Shown: positions 26,635 through 34,263 of the stretch, piece by piece
Layout: each line of letters begins with the position of its first letter
How positions within the stretch are numbered: the first letter of the stretch is position 1
Origin: Legionellaceae bacterium
Lineage (GTDB): Bacteria; Pseudomonadota; Gammaproteobacteria; UBA12402
DNA length: 35,123 bases
NCBI GenBank assembly: GCA_002707695.1
Contig: PANR01000035.1
Span: forward strand, 1-35,123
Direction: 5' to 3'
The notes under the pieces: model-generated
What the model saw: the letters and a program-made list of their open reading frames with translations, nothing else
Told to the model about the DNA's origin: nothing
Database searches by the model: none
Translations under genes and position numbers: made by a program

Positions 26635-27981
26635 TTACTTTGACTCAGTAATTTTAATCATATTATCCAGGGCGATAGCTGCGTGCGCTTTTAGCCAAGC
26701 TTGCCCATCTGCATCGAGACGGTTACGCTCGCCAGTGAATTCATTCACGACATCACCTGGCTGTACCAGATTAAATTCAGGGGCTTTACCCTGATGTAAT
26801 AAATCCAGCAACGCGACTAAATGAGGGGGGTCATTGCGTGACATGGTGGCGCAGCCACAGCCCATGCCTTTAAATTCACTGAGTTTTGCATCACCCAAGT
26901 TGTAAATTTCAAACCCTTGTGGTTCGAGCAATTGTTTGAGGTTTTGAACCATGTGATTTTCAGTGCCAATCGCATATTTTTTATTGCCGCCTTTATCGTT
27001 GGTGACATAATCCCAAATGATGGCGGTTGAACCTGACGCATCAGCTTTGCTTACGACTTCATTGCGGCACTCTGGGTGAACAATGACGTTAAAACCACGT
27101 TGATGCCAGTAATCTACCATGGGTGCACGCATATAAGAGTGTACGGAGCACTGACTGCAGAATAATATAATTTTAGCTTCATCAAAACGTTTGAGTGTGT
27201 CGGCATCTTGTTCGGCCAAGTTGAATTGTGCGCCTTCGTTTCCACCGGGCCAATAAGCGATTTTTTCTTTTGGGATGTTGAGCCATGCCGCAACATTTTC
27301 TCCCATGAATTGATCAGGCAGAAAAAATATTTTTTTGTTTTGTTTTAAAGCCCATTCAAATATTTTTTTCACATTTGAGCTCGTGCAAACCGCCCCGCCT
27401 TGTGCGCCGGTCATAGCTTTTAAGCGACCTGAGGTGTTCATGTAACTGATTGGTAAAATGTTTTCTTCACCGTAACGCTCATTAAGCGCTTCAAAAGCAG
27501 GTTCGACCATATAATCTTTTGCGTGCATTTCCATGGTGCAGCCTGACTTAGGGTTGGTGATATACACTTGCTGATCGGGTCTGGCTAAAATTGAAATGGA
27601 TTCCGCCATGAAGTGAACTGCTGATTCGACAATAATTTTTTTCTCAGGGTTGCGCGCTGCTTTTAACGCCAATTGATAAGAGTCGCCGACTTCACCGCCA
27701 AAATGATCAATCATCTTCACAATTTCACCGCCCATGTAATAATGCGCGAGTAACATTAATTGCGGGCCAAAATAATCTTGTGCAGGTTTAATATATTTTT
27801 CCATCCAGGGGATCACAGTGGCGAGCTCTCGATTGGGCAGCGCTTGATACTCTTCGGCATAAGGGATAAACGCCTCTTGATACCAATCTAATGGATAATC
27901 AGTTTGGCAGATTTCCATCTTCGGCTGATAGGTAGCATTGGTCAGCGGGATGTAATCAGTCTGTTCAGTAAAGGATCTCAT
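26635..27981 (-). CDS. nadA: quinolinate synthase NadA, long form
   Basis: A 448-residue [4Fe-4S] enzyme condensing iminoaspartate with dihydroxyacetone phosphate to quinolinate in de novo NAD synthesis. Cluster ligands are C148 (NPKSGCTMEMH), C305 (VHPECRNEV) and C375 or C377 (GMGCGCATMSRNDP). Other family motifs are LMLLAHYYMGGEI, GDSYQLA, YMNTSGRLKA and IGTENHMVQ. It is about 100 residues longer than E. coli NadA, with an N-terminal extension of about 60 residues and extra C-terminal sequence. No good ribosome-binding site precedes the ATG at 27981, so the exact start is less sure; M22 is an alternative. It is separated from nadB-nadC by about 2.3 kb of accessory genes. Confidence 0.94.
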   Translation of the reverse strand: MRSFTEQTDYIPLTNATYQPKMEICQTDYPLDWYQEAFIPYAEEYQALPNRELATVIPWMEKYIKPAQDYFGPQLMLLAHYYMGGEIVKMIDHFGGEVGDSYQLALKAARNPEKKIIVESAVHFMAESISILARPDQQVYITNPKSGCTMEMHAKDYMVEPAFEALNERYGEENILPISYMNTSGRLKAMTGAQGGAVCTSSNVKKIFEWALKQNKKIFFLPDQFMGENVAAWLNIPKEKIAYWPGGNEGAQFNLAEQDADTLKRFDEAKIILFCSQCSVHSYMRAPMVDYWHQRGFNVIVHPECRNEVVSKADASGSTAIIWDYVTNDKGGNKKYAIGTENHMVQNLKQLLEPQGFEIYNLGDAKLSEFKGMGCGCATMSRNDPPHLVALLDLLHQGKAPEFNLVQPGDVVNEFTGERNRLDADGQAWLKAHAAIALDNMIKITESK

Positions 27982-28062
27982 AGGTGGGGCATTCTATCAT
28001 TAATTCTTGTGAGTTTTTAGCGCACTGATGACTTTCTTGACATTATTTGTTACCTTTGCGTT

Positions 28063-28485
28063 ATGGTAAAGACAAGAGATCAGGATATTCGTTGGCAACA
28101 ACGGTTAAGTAACTTCAGCGGAGCGTTGGAGCAGTTGGCTGGCGCAGTTAATTTGTCTGAAGAGCGCGAGCTTTCTTTGCTGGAACGCCAAGGGTTGATT
28201 CAGGCTTTCGAATTTACACATGAGTTGGCCTGGAAGGTGATGAGGGACTACGCGCAATATCAGGGTAATGCCTCAATTGCTGGTTCGCGTGATGCGACTC
28301 GTGCCGCTTTTGAAATGGGTTTGCTTAAAGATGGTGATGTATGGATGGAGATGATCAAAAGTCGCAACCAGACTTCGCATACGTATAACAAATCAGTTGC
28401 TGAGCAGATTATTCATCAAGTTTTAACAAGGTACTATTCCGCGTTTAAGGTATTCAGTCAAAAAATGGAAAGTTTGAAAGTGTGA
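28063..28485 (+). CDS. HepT-like toxin (HI0074 family)
   Basis: A 140-residue all-helical protein of the HI0074/HepT family, long annotated as a nucleotidyltransferase substrate-binding protein. The RX4HXY signature of HEPN RNases is intact: R101-N-Q-T-S-H106-T-Y108. In characterised HepT/MntA systems the toxin is an RNase and the partner inactivates it by AMPylating the motif tyrosine. There is no Shine-Dalgarno before the ATG, and a promoter-like sequence (TTGACA at 28037, TTATGG at 28061) overlaps the start codon, so translation initiation is unclear. It overlaps the antitoxin start (GTGA). Confidence 0.85.
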   Translation: MVKTRDQDIRWQQRLSNFSGALEQLAGAVNLSEERELSLLERQGLIQAFEFTHELAWKVMRDYAQYQGNASIAGSRDATRAAFEMGLLKDGDVWMEMIKSRNQTSHTYNKSVAEQIIHQVLTRYYSAFKVFSQKMESLKV

Positions 28486-28802
28486 GTGATATTAAAGCGA
28501 TCGATTCTGGGTTAAGTGCTGAGGTGATTGCCAGTATTCAGAATGTTTTCAAAATGCACCCCAAAATTAGCCGGGCTATTTTGTATGGTTCTCGTGCTAA
28601 AGGAACTTATCGTCCTAATTCAGATATTGATTTAACACTGCGGGCTGATGAGCTTGATTATGCTGAGTTAGTGAAAGTTGAAAATGAATTAGATGACCTA
28701 TTGTTGCCCTATACTATCGACCTTTCAGACTACCAAAAAATAGATAACCCCGAGCTTATTGCTCACATTGATCGAGTGGGGCAGATTTTCTATTCCAAGT
28801 GA
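28482..28802 (+). CDS. MNT-type nucleotidyltransferase antitoxin
   Basis: A 106-residue minimal nucleotidyltransferase. The catalytic signature is intact: G36-S-R-A-K-G41 followed by S-D48-I-D50-L, with a third carboxylate probably in YTIDLSDY. It starts at a GTG overlapping the HepT stop, so the pair is translationally coupled in toxin-antitoxin order. By analogy with MntA it should AMPylate and silence the HepT toxin. Intact motifs in both proteins suggest a working pair. Confidence 0.85.
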   Translation: MSDIKAIDSGLSAEVIASIQNVFKMHPKISRAILYGSRAKGTYRPNSDIDLTLRADELDYAELVKVENELDDLLLPYTIDLSDYQKIDNPELIAHIDRVGQIFYSK

Positions 28803-28824
28803 ATGTTTAAAAGAGAATTAGTTG

Positions 28825-29637
28825 ATGAAAAAGCTCATAACAGAAAATCCTATTGCTAGTTTTTTCCTGATAACATTAATTTGGTCAAGCATCATTTGGT
28901 TGTTTGTTTTACCTGCTTTTGGGGTTTCTCCGACGAGTGGTTCAGATTGGTTTTGGTTGGGCGAGTGCGCGCCTGGATTGTCGGCTATTCTGCTCACTTG
29001 GTTTGTGGAGAAAGACAAAGGCGTGTTGCAGCTCCTTAGGCCCATTTTTTATTGGCGTGTTAATCCTTTTTATTACTATTTGATTATTGTGTTCTCTGGT
29101 GTTTTTTATATTGCTGCAAGCGGTTTGAGCGCGTTGCAGGGAAAACATATTCCAACCATGCAGCTATTGTACCATAAAGAATATTTTGGATTTTTAGGGG
29201 TGAAGTTTTATGGTTTGGGTATGATTCCAATTTTCACATTGCTTTATTTCTTATGCGAAGAAATTGGATGGCGTGGATATGCATTGCCGAAGCTAATGAA
29301 AAAATATAGTGCATTTACTTCCGCAGTCATCATTGGTGTCGTTTGGAGTTTGTTTCATTTGCCTTTGATGAAGTTTTCTTCGTTGGTTCTTCATCCATCT
29401 ATGTTTTTCCTGTACATGTTTTCTACCATAATGAGCAGTTTATTTTTAACTTGGATTTATCTGGAAACAGGCGGTAGCCTGCTGTTAGTAAGCCTTTCTC
29501 ACGCTTTTACTGATATGTATGGTGCCTTTTCGCCAAGCATTATTTCGAACCTTGGTCAGGGGGAAAGTGCCTCAGTCATTTTGCTGAGATTTTTCTTTTT
29601 TCTCCCCATTTTTGTGCTGCTTTTTAGACGAAAATAA
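28825..29637 (+). CDS. CPBP-family intramembrane protease
   Basis: A 270-residue multi-pass membrane protein of the CPBP/Abi family (related to CAAX prenyl protease 2). The diagnostic motifs are C144-E-E146-I-G-W-R150-GY in one membrane helix, a second motif WSLFHLPLM with H178, and SHAFTDM near the C-terminus. Family members are glutamate intramembrane proteases; some protect against bacteriocins and others act as scaffolds. The substrate is unknown. About seven or eight hydrophobic segments are visible. The first codon of the longest frame is TTG; the ATG at 28825 is preferred. It follows the toxin-antitoxin pair on the same strand. Confidence 0.88.
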   Translation: MKKLITENPIASFFLITLIWSSIIWLFVLPAFGVSPTSGSDWFWLGECAPGLSAILLTWFVEKDKGVLQLLRPIFYWRVNPFYYYLIIVFSGVFYIAASGLSALQGKHIPTMQLLYHKEYFGFLGVKFYGLGMIPIFTLLYFLCEEIGWRGYALPKLMKKYSAFTSAVIIGVVWSLFHLPLMKFSSLVLHPSMFFLYMFSTIMSSLFLTWIYLETGGSLLLVSLSHAFTDMYGAFSPSIISNLGQGESASVILLRFFFFLPIFVLLFRRK

Positions 29638-29713
29638 TACGGTTTATGAAGTCTATCTTAGGGCTATATAGCTCTGAGGGTGGTTTATGCTTTCAGAGTA
29701 GGCCATTTTTCAC

Positions 29714-29742
29714 TATAATACAAAATAGACGAGTCCATTTTG
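29714..29742 (+). promoter_or_regulatory. -10 element and 22-bp palindromic operator
   Basis: A perfect TATAAT (29714-29719) is followed at once by CAAAATAGAC-GA-GTCCATTTTG (29721-29742), an inverted repeat with one mismatch. A palindrome directly downstream of a -10 suggests repression. It precedes the decayed ATPase gene. Confidence 0.55.
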
Positions 29743-29762
29743 CAATGAGGTGAAAATTAGCC

Positions 29763-30280
29763 GTGAAAAGATATCGTGAAACTCATATTTATCAAGATGT
29801 TAACAAAAAAATGGTTGAGTTTGGTTGAAAGCTTATACCTCACTTTTTCTATTTATCCTTTGCAAACAAATATTCCCAGGGCTATTCAAAAACCACCAAA
29901 AGTATTTTTCTATGACAATGCTGATGTGCCTGATGAAAAGGGCGCACGCTTTGAGAGCTTGGTGGCAACGCATTTGCTAAAGCGGCTACACTTTTTGGAA
30001 GACTACGAAGGGTATAAATGTGAGTTGCGGTATATTCGTGATAAGGATGGTCGAGAAGTAGATTTTGTGACTATTGTTGAGGGTGAGGTTGTCGACTTGA
30101 TTGAAGTGAAATATAATAGCGACGATTTATCAACTAGTTTAAAGTACTATAAAAAAGCTGCAGCCAAAAAATACTGTGCAGATCGTGTTTGGTTTAAAAA
30201 AGTCATTTGATCAGGACGGTATTCGAGTTATCTCACCGATTGAGTATTTTAATAATCCGCCCTGGGAGAGCAGCACCTAA
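29763..30280 (+). pseudogene. decayed AAA ATPase/DUF4143 gene
   Basis: Remnant of a ~400-residue ATPase of the DUF4143 type. The GTG at 29763 (GAGGTG upstream) begins an N-terminus of the family kind (KRYRETHIYQDVNKKMV) that stops after about 20 residues. Directly after, in another frame, comes the C-terminal part: WLSLVESLYLTFSIYP, RAIQKPPKVFFYDN, GARFESLVATHLLKRL, EVDFVTI and LIEVKYN. The P-loop and the rest of the ATPase domain are missing, so an internal deletion has joined the two ends. A second lesion lies in the A6 run at 30196-30201: one frame stops at 30210, while the next frame continues SFDQDGIRVISPIEYF to a stop at 30280. Promoter and operator remain. It converges on nadB. Confidence 0.85.
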
Positions 30281-30282
30281 GC

Positions 30283-31902
30283 TTATTGATGCGGATCACC
30301 GACAAGGATGGATTCTTTACTGCGGTTTGATTTTTTGGGGAAGTCTTCGCGATAGTGACCGCCGCGGCTTTCTTGTCGTTTTAGGGCGGAGCGAACGATC
30401 AATTCAGCGACTAAAGAAATATTCCGTAATTCAATAAGATCGGTGGTCACGGTATATTTCCAATAATAATTTTCAATCATTTCCCGTCGCGCTTGAATTA
30501 AATGGAGTAAATCTTTGAGTCCGGCTTCGGTGCGCACAATGCCGGCGTAAGACGTCATTTCACCGCGCAAGCCACGCCAATGCGCGTTAATTTGGCTGGC
30601 GCGACGCAGGTCGATCACGCTTTGCGAATCCCAATCTTCAATGTCTTGATCATCGGGCATCGGCTGTTCTAGGTAAGTAGCGCTATCTTCAGCCGCTATG
30701 CTGGCCATTGCTGTGGCCTCTAAAAGTGAGTTTGAAGCTAAACGGTTGGCGCCGTGTAAACCGGTAAATGCCGTTTCACCAATGGCATATAATCGTTTTA
30801 AATCAGTTTGGCCTTTGATGTCAGATAAAATACCGCCGCAAAGATAGTGGGCAGCCGGCACAACAGGAATTAAGTCTTTGCTCATATCAATGCCTAATTC
30901 GAGCAGCGTTGAAAAAATGCTGGGAAAGTGTTGTTGTAGAAATTCACGTGGCTGATGACGAATATCTAAATAAACAAAGTTTTTATTGCTTCGTTCTATT
31001 TCAGTAAAAATAGCACGCGCGACCACATCACGTGTGGCAAGTTCGGCCTTCTCATCATAGTTTGTCATGAAGCGTTCGAGGGTTTCGGGGTGAAGCAAAT
31101 GTGCGCCTTCGCCTCGTAATGCTTCGGTAATCAAAAAGTTATTAAGTTTATGATGATGTAAAACCGTTGGGTGAAATTGATAGAACTCCATGTTGCCAAT
31201 GCGAGCGCCGGCGCGGTAAGCCATGGCGATACCATCGCCAGTTGCTGTGTCTGGGTTTGAGGTGTATCGATAAATTTTGCCAGCGCCGCCGGTGGCTAAC
31301 ACCACTACTTTGCTGATACACGTGTCTATTTTGCCGCTCAAGTTATTTAGTAGATAAGCACCAACAACTTCGTTTTGGCTGCCTGGAAAATGTGTGTTTT
31401 GAGCGGTAATCAAATTAACAGCAGTATGATTCTCTAGCATGATAATATCGTGTTGTTGCTGTAAGTAATTAATTAAGCACTGAACGATTGCTTTGCCCGT
31501 ATAATCGCCGACGTGGTGAATTCGCCGCTCGCTGTGCCCACCTTCTTTTGAAAGTGATTCGTCAAACTGCACGCCATAAGTTTTTAGTTTTTGAATAGCA
31601 TCAGGGCCGGCCTTTAATAATTTTTTGACTGCATGTAGAACACACAGGCCATCACCAGCATTCAATGTGTCTTTAATATGTTGGTCAAACGAATCGGTTT
31701 GTAGCGTCACGCTAGAGATACCGCCTTGTGCGTGCCAGCTATTTGATGCGTTGAGTGTTTTTTTGCTGATGAGTGCAATTTTAGCGTGAGGATGTCGTGC
31801 GTGCAGTTCAAGCGTATATAACAAACCTGCAAGACCGCTGCCGATGACTAATGCATCCACATAATGACGTTGTCCGCGCTGTGCAAGGTTGCTGTTAGTC
31901 AT
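30283..31902 (-). CDS. nadB: L-aspartate oxidase
   Basis: A 539-residue flavoprotein oxidising L-aspartate to iminoaspartate, the substrate of NadA. The FAD-binding GSGLAGL is at 21-27. It also carries LNASNSWHAQGGISS, VVLATGGAGKIYRYTSNPD, MEFYQFHPTVLHH, TEALRGEGAHLL with the active-site Arg, and GETAFTGLHGANRLASNSLL near residue 370. Full length for the family. Its start overlaps the end of nadC by eight bases, so the two are co-transcribed and translationally coupled. Confidence 0.97.
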   Translation of the reverse strand: MTNSNLAQRGQRHYVDALVIGSGLAGLLYTLELHARHPHAKIALISKKTLNASNSWHAQGGISSVTLQTDSFDQHIKDTLNAGDGLCVLHAVKKLLKAGPDAIQKLKTYGVQFDESLSKEGGHSERRIHHVGDYTGKAIVQCLINYLQQQHDIIMLENHTAVNLITAQNTHFPGSQNEVVGAYLLNNLSGKIDTCISKVVVLATGGAGKIYRYTSNPDTATGDGIAMAYRAGARIGNMEFYQFHPTVLHHHKLNNFLITEALRGEGAHLLHPETLERFMTNYDEKAELATRDVVARAIFTEIERSNKNFVYLDIRHQPREFLQQHFPSIFSTLLELGIDMSKDLIPVVPAAHYLCGGILSDIKGQTDLKRLYAIGETAFTGLHGANRLASNSLLEATAMASIAAEDSATYLEQPMPDDQDIEDWDSQSVIDLRRASQINAHWRGLRGEMTSYAGIVRTEAGLKDLLHLIQARREMIENYYWKYTVTTDLIELRNISLVAELIVRSALKRQESRGGHYREDFPKKSNRSKESILVGDPHQ

Positions 31903-32770
31903 GCTGTGCTGCCTTCATTGATAAGTCGACCGTTCCAGCTGAATGCGTGAGCATGCCGATAGAGATAAAATCAACGCCAGTTTCCGCAATGCTACTTACC
32001 GAATCTACATTCACACCGCCAGAGGCTTCTGTAGGTAGTTTGTTTTTGCAAAGGGCAACACATTCTCGAAGCTCGCTTAATGACATATTGTCTAATAAAA
32101 CACGAGTGATTTTGGGTTTGTCTTCGCTGAGTGCGACGCGTAGCTCATCAATACTGCGTATTTCCAAAATAACGGGGCATTGATTTAAAATAGTATTAGG
32201 TAGTTTATCCAGTGTGTTTTTAATGCCACCTAATAAATCAACGTGCGTATCTTTAATCATAATCGCATCGTATAAACCCATGCGATGATTAACGCCACCA
32301 CCGCATTGCACGGCGTATTTATCTAAATGTCGAAAGCCCGGCAATGTTTTGCGAGTATCAAGAATTTTCGCATCAGTATGTGACACACGCTTAACAAACT
32401 CATGCGTGAGTGTGGCAATGCCAGATAAATGCTGCATAAAATTTAAAATCGTTCGCTCAGCCATCGATAAATACTGTTGTGGCCCGCTTAATAAAAAGAG
32501 CGCATCTCCTTTTTTAACCGTATCACCGTCTTTGCAATGTGGTGTGATATTAACATCGCAATCAAAGTGCGACATGATGGCTGACACCAATGGTAGCCCG
32601 CAGCAGATGATGTCGGTGGGGTGTTTAGAGATGACTTTCACCGTCCCTGTTTGCTGCTCTCCAGCAAACAGCGTGTTGGCAGTGATATCACAATAAGGCT
32701 CGCCCAGGTCTTCACGCAGGGCAAGGCTAATTAATTGGCTGTCATTTTTATTGAGCTTTATGTGTTGCAT
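31895..32770 (-). CDS. nadC: nicotinate-nucleotide pyrophosphorylase
   Basis: A 291-residue quinolinate phosphoribosyltransferase converting quinolinate and PRPP to nicotinate mononucleotide. Family motifs are REDLGEPYCDITAN, ERTILNFMQHLSGIAT, the active-site block ILDTRKTLPGFRHLDKYAV, GGGVNHRMGLYDAIMIKD, TEASGGVN and DFISIGMLTHSA. First gene of a nadC-nadB operon. Together with nadA the window encodes the complete aspartate-to-NaMN branch of NAD synthesis. A TATAC-A-GTATA palindrome (32845-32855), 75 bp upstream, might be a regulatory site; no known nad regulator site was recognised. Confidence 0.97.
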   Translation of the reverse strand: MQHIKLNKNDSQLISLALREDLGEPYCDITANTLFAGEQQTGTVKVISKHPTDIICCGLPLVSAIMSHFDCDVNITPHCKDGDTVKKGDALFLLSGPQQYLSMAERTILNFMQHLSGIATLTHEFVKRVSHTDAKILDTRKTLPGFRHLDKYAVQCGGGVNHRMGLYDAIMIKDTHVDLLGGIKNTLDKLPNTILNQCPVILEIRSIDELRVALSEDKPKITRVLLDNMSLSELRECVALCKNKLPTEASGGVNVDSVSSIAETGVDFISIGMLTHSAGTVDLSMKAAQHD

Positions 32771-32898
32771 CGTCTGATTGTAGTGAAATTTAGGTCAATA
32801 TACTATCTGCGCCTTCAGCTTGCCTTGGGGCGGTTTTTGTTTTGTATACAGTATATAGCGCTACAAGGTCACCTGGCCGCAAAATTCAAGTTCATTTT

Positions 32899-32926
32899 TT
32901 GACAAGCTCAAAATTTGATCTACATT
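32899..32926 (+). promoter_or_regulatory. promoter-like sequence of the LbtU-like gene
   Basis: TTGACA (32899-32904), a 16-bp spacer and TACATT (32921-32926) lie 34 bp before the ATG at 32961. I looked for a Fur box because of the predicted siderophore role and found only a weak resemblance. Confidence 0.45.
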
Positions 32927-32960
32927 TCTCATTATTATTGCCAAACATGGAGTGTATGCA

Positions 32961-34241
32961 ATGAAAATAAAGCAAATGGTGACAGCGGGTATTTTAACGT
33001 CGAGTATTTTTGGGGTGGTTTCTGCCGCTTCAGCGCATCCAACACCTGTCTCTTCTGCGTCGTCTACGACAAAATTATCAAAGACTGATCAAAATCTTCA
33101 AAACCAAATTAACGAGCTTAAGCTCGTCCTCTCAGAAAATGCCTCAAGAGAGATGGCTAAACAAAAGGTTGACCAGACGGTGGGTATTGGTACACATGGT
33201 TTTCTTAACGACAGAATTGTTTTTAGTGGTGGGGTATTGTCCCAGCTATCCGCTAGTAAGTATGCTAATTCCAGTAGCTTTACGGGCGGTGCCGGCCGTA
33301 ATTTAGAGCTCAATACAGCTTATCTTAATGTGCATGCAATTGTGACGCAAAATCTTAGCGCTTTTACAATGATTAGCACCGTTGCCCCTGGCGAGCCAAA
33401 TGTTGACGGCGGTACGGGTGGTGTGGAATTTGAAGAAGCCTATTTAAACTATGCTAAAGATTTTGGGCCAAATATGTTTAATGTCCAGATTGGTCGGACT
33501 TACGTGCCATTTGGTGTTTATAAAATTCATCCTATTGTTGCATCACTTACGCAAACCTTGGATCAAACTAACCGACCAGCGGCGATTCTTGGGTTTGCCC
33601 GTTCACCCATTTTCTTTTCAGTTTATGGGTTTGGTGGTTTAGGTAATCTTAATAAAAGTAGTAGTACGCTAGCCAACAAGCTCAATGGTGGTGCGCGTAT
33701 TGGCAGCAGCTACGTCGGCAATCATTGGGGCTACGATGTGAGTGCTGATTATATCACGAACATGGCTGAAGCATTGTCGGTTCATAACATATTACCAACG
33801 ACTTATAACAATGTGCCTAACTTTGCAGCCCATGCGACAGGCACTTTGGGTGGTTTTGCATTGACGTATAATTTTAGTCGAGCAGTTCGTCCATTTAGCC
33901 GTCGAGATCTCATCTTTAACGGTGGCAATGCACGACCCCAAGCGCAAGAAGTTGAATTAAGCTTTACCAGTAAAATGTTTGGGCATAGAACAACGCTTGC
34001 AGCAAACTATCAGACAAGTAAAGAAGCATTGGCGCTTGATTTGCCTAAAAACAGAATTGCGGCAAGCGTAGATTGCGATGTCAATCACTATCTGACTGTC
34101 ACGTTAGAAGGGTTGCGCAACAAAGATTATAGTTCAACCGATAGTTATCAGCGATTGGCCAGTGGTTCACTGACAGCAGTTCAGAATGGTACAGGGCGTG
34201 TTAACTATACCGGTATTTTAGAAGCAGACATTCATTTCTAA
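32961..34241 (+). CDS. LbtU-family siderophore porin-like protein
   Basis: A 426-residue outer-membrane protein. The signal peptide is about residues 1-25 (MVTAGILTSSIFGVVSAASA). A Ser/Thr-rich and coiled-coil stretch (TDQNLQNQINELKLVLSENA, about 43-62) is followed by a large beta-barrel with strands such as FSGGVLSQLSA, LNTAYLNVHAIV, FNVQIGRTYVPFGVY, GFALTYNFSRAV and YLTVTLEGLRNKDYS, ending in ILEADIHF with a C-terminal Phe. This layout matches LbtU, the TonB-independent legiobactin receptor of Legionella, but similarity was judged by eye. The frame opens at a GTG at 32952; the ATG at 32961, with GGAG nine bases upstream, is preferred. The next gene follows after 22 bp, so they probably form an operon. 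Confidence 0.78.
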   Translation: MKIKQMVTAGILTSSIFGVVSAASAHPTPVSSASSTTKLSKTDQNLQNQINELKLVLSENASREMAKQKVDQTVGIGTHGFLNDRIVFSGGVLSQLSASKYANSSSFTGGAGRNLELNTAYLNVHAIVTQNLSAFTMISTVAPGEPNVDGGTGGVEFEEAYLNYAKDFGPNMFNVQIGRTYVPFGVYKIHPIVASLTQTLDQTNRPAAILGFARSPIFFSVYGFGGLGNLNKSSSTLANKLNGGARIGSSYVGNHWGYDVSADYITNMAEALSVHNILPTTYNNVPNFAAHATGTLGGFALTYNFSRAVRPFSRRDLIFNGGNARPQAQEVELSFTSKMFGHRTTLAANYQTSKEALALDLPKNRIAASVDCDVNHYLTVTLEGLRNKDYSSTDSYQRLASGSLTAVQNGTGRVNYTGILEADIHF

Positions 34242-34263
34242 GATTTGATAAAGGAGCACGAGC

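Noticed and set aside
29660-29675. Palindrome AGGGCTATATAGCTCT after the CPBP gene as terminator
   Set aside because: No T-run follows, and the AT-rich centre makes a poor terminator stem.
30207-30437. Plus-strand frame overlapping the end of nadB
   Set aside because: Mostly antisense to nadB and out of frame with the DUF4143 remnant. The remnant's true continuation is another frame ending at 30280.
32910-32945. Fur box before the LbtU-like gene
   Set aside because: TGATCTACATTTCTCA and CATTATTATTG only partly match the 7-1-7 Fur pattern; not strong enough to call.
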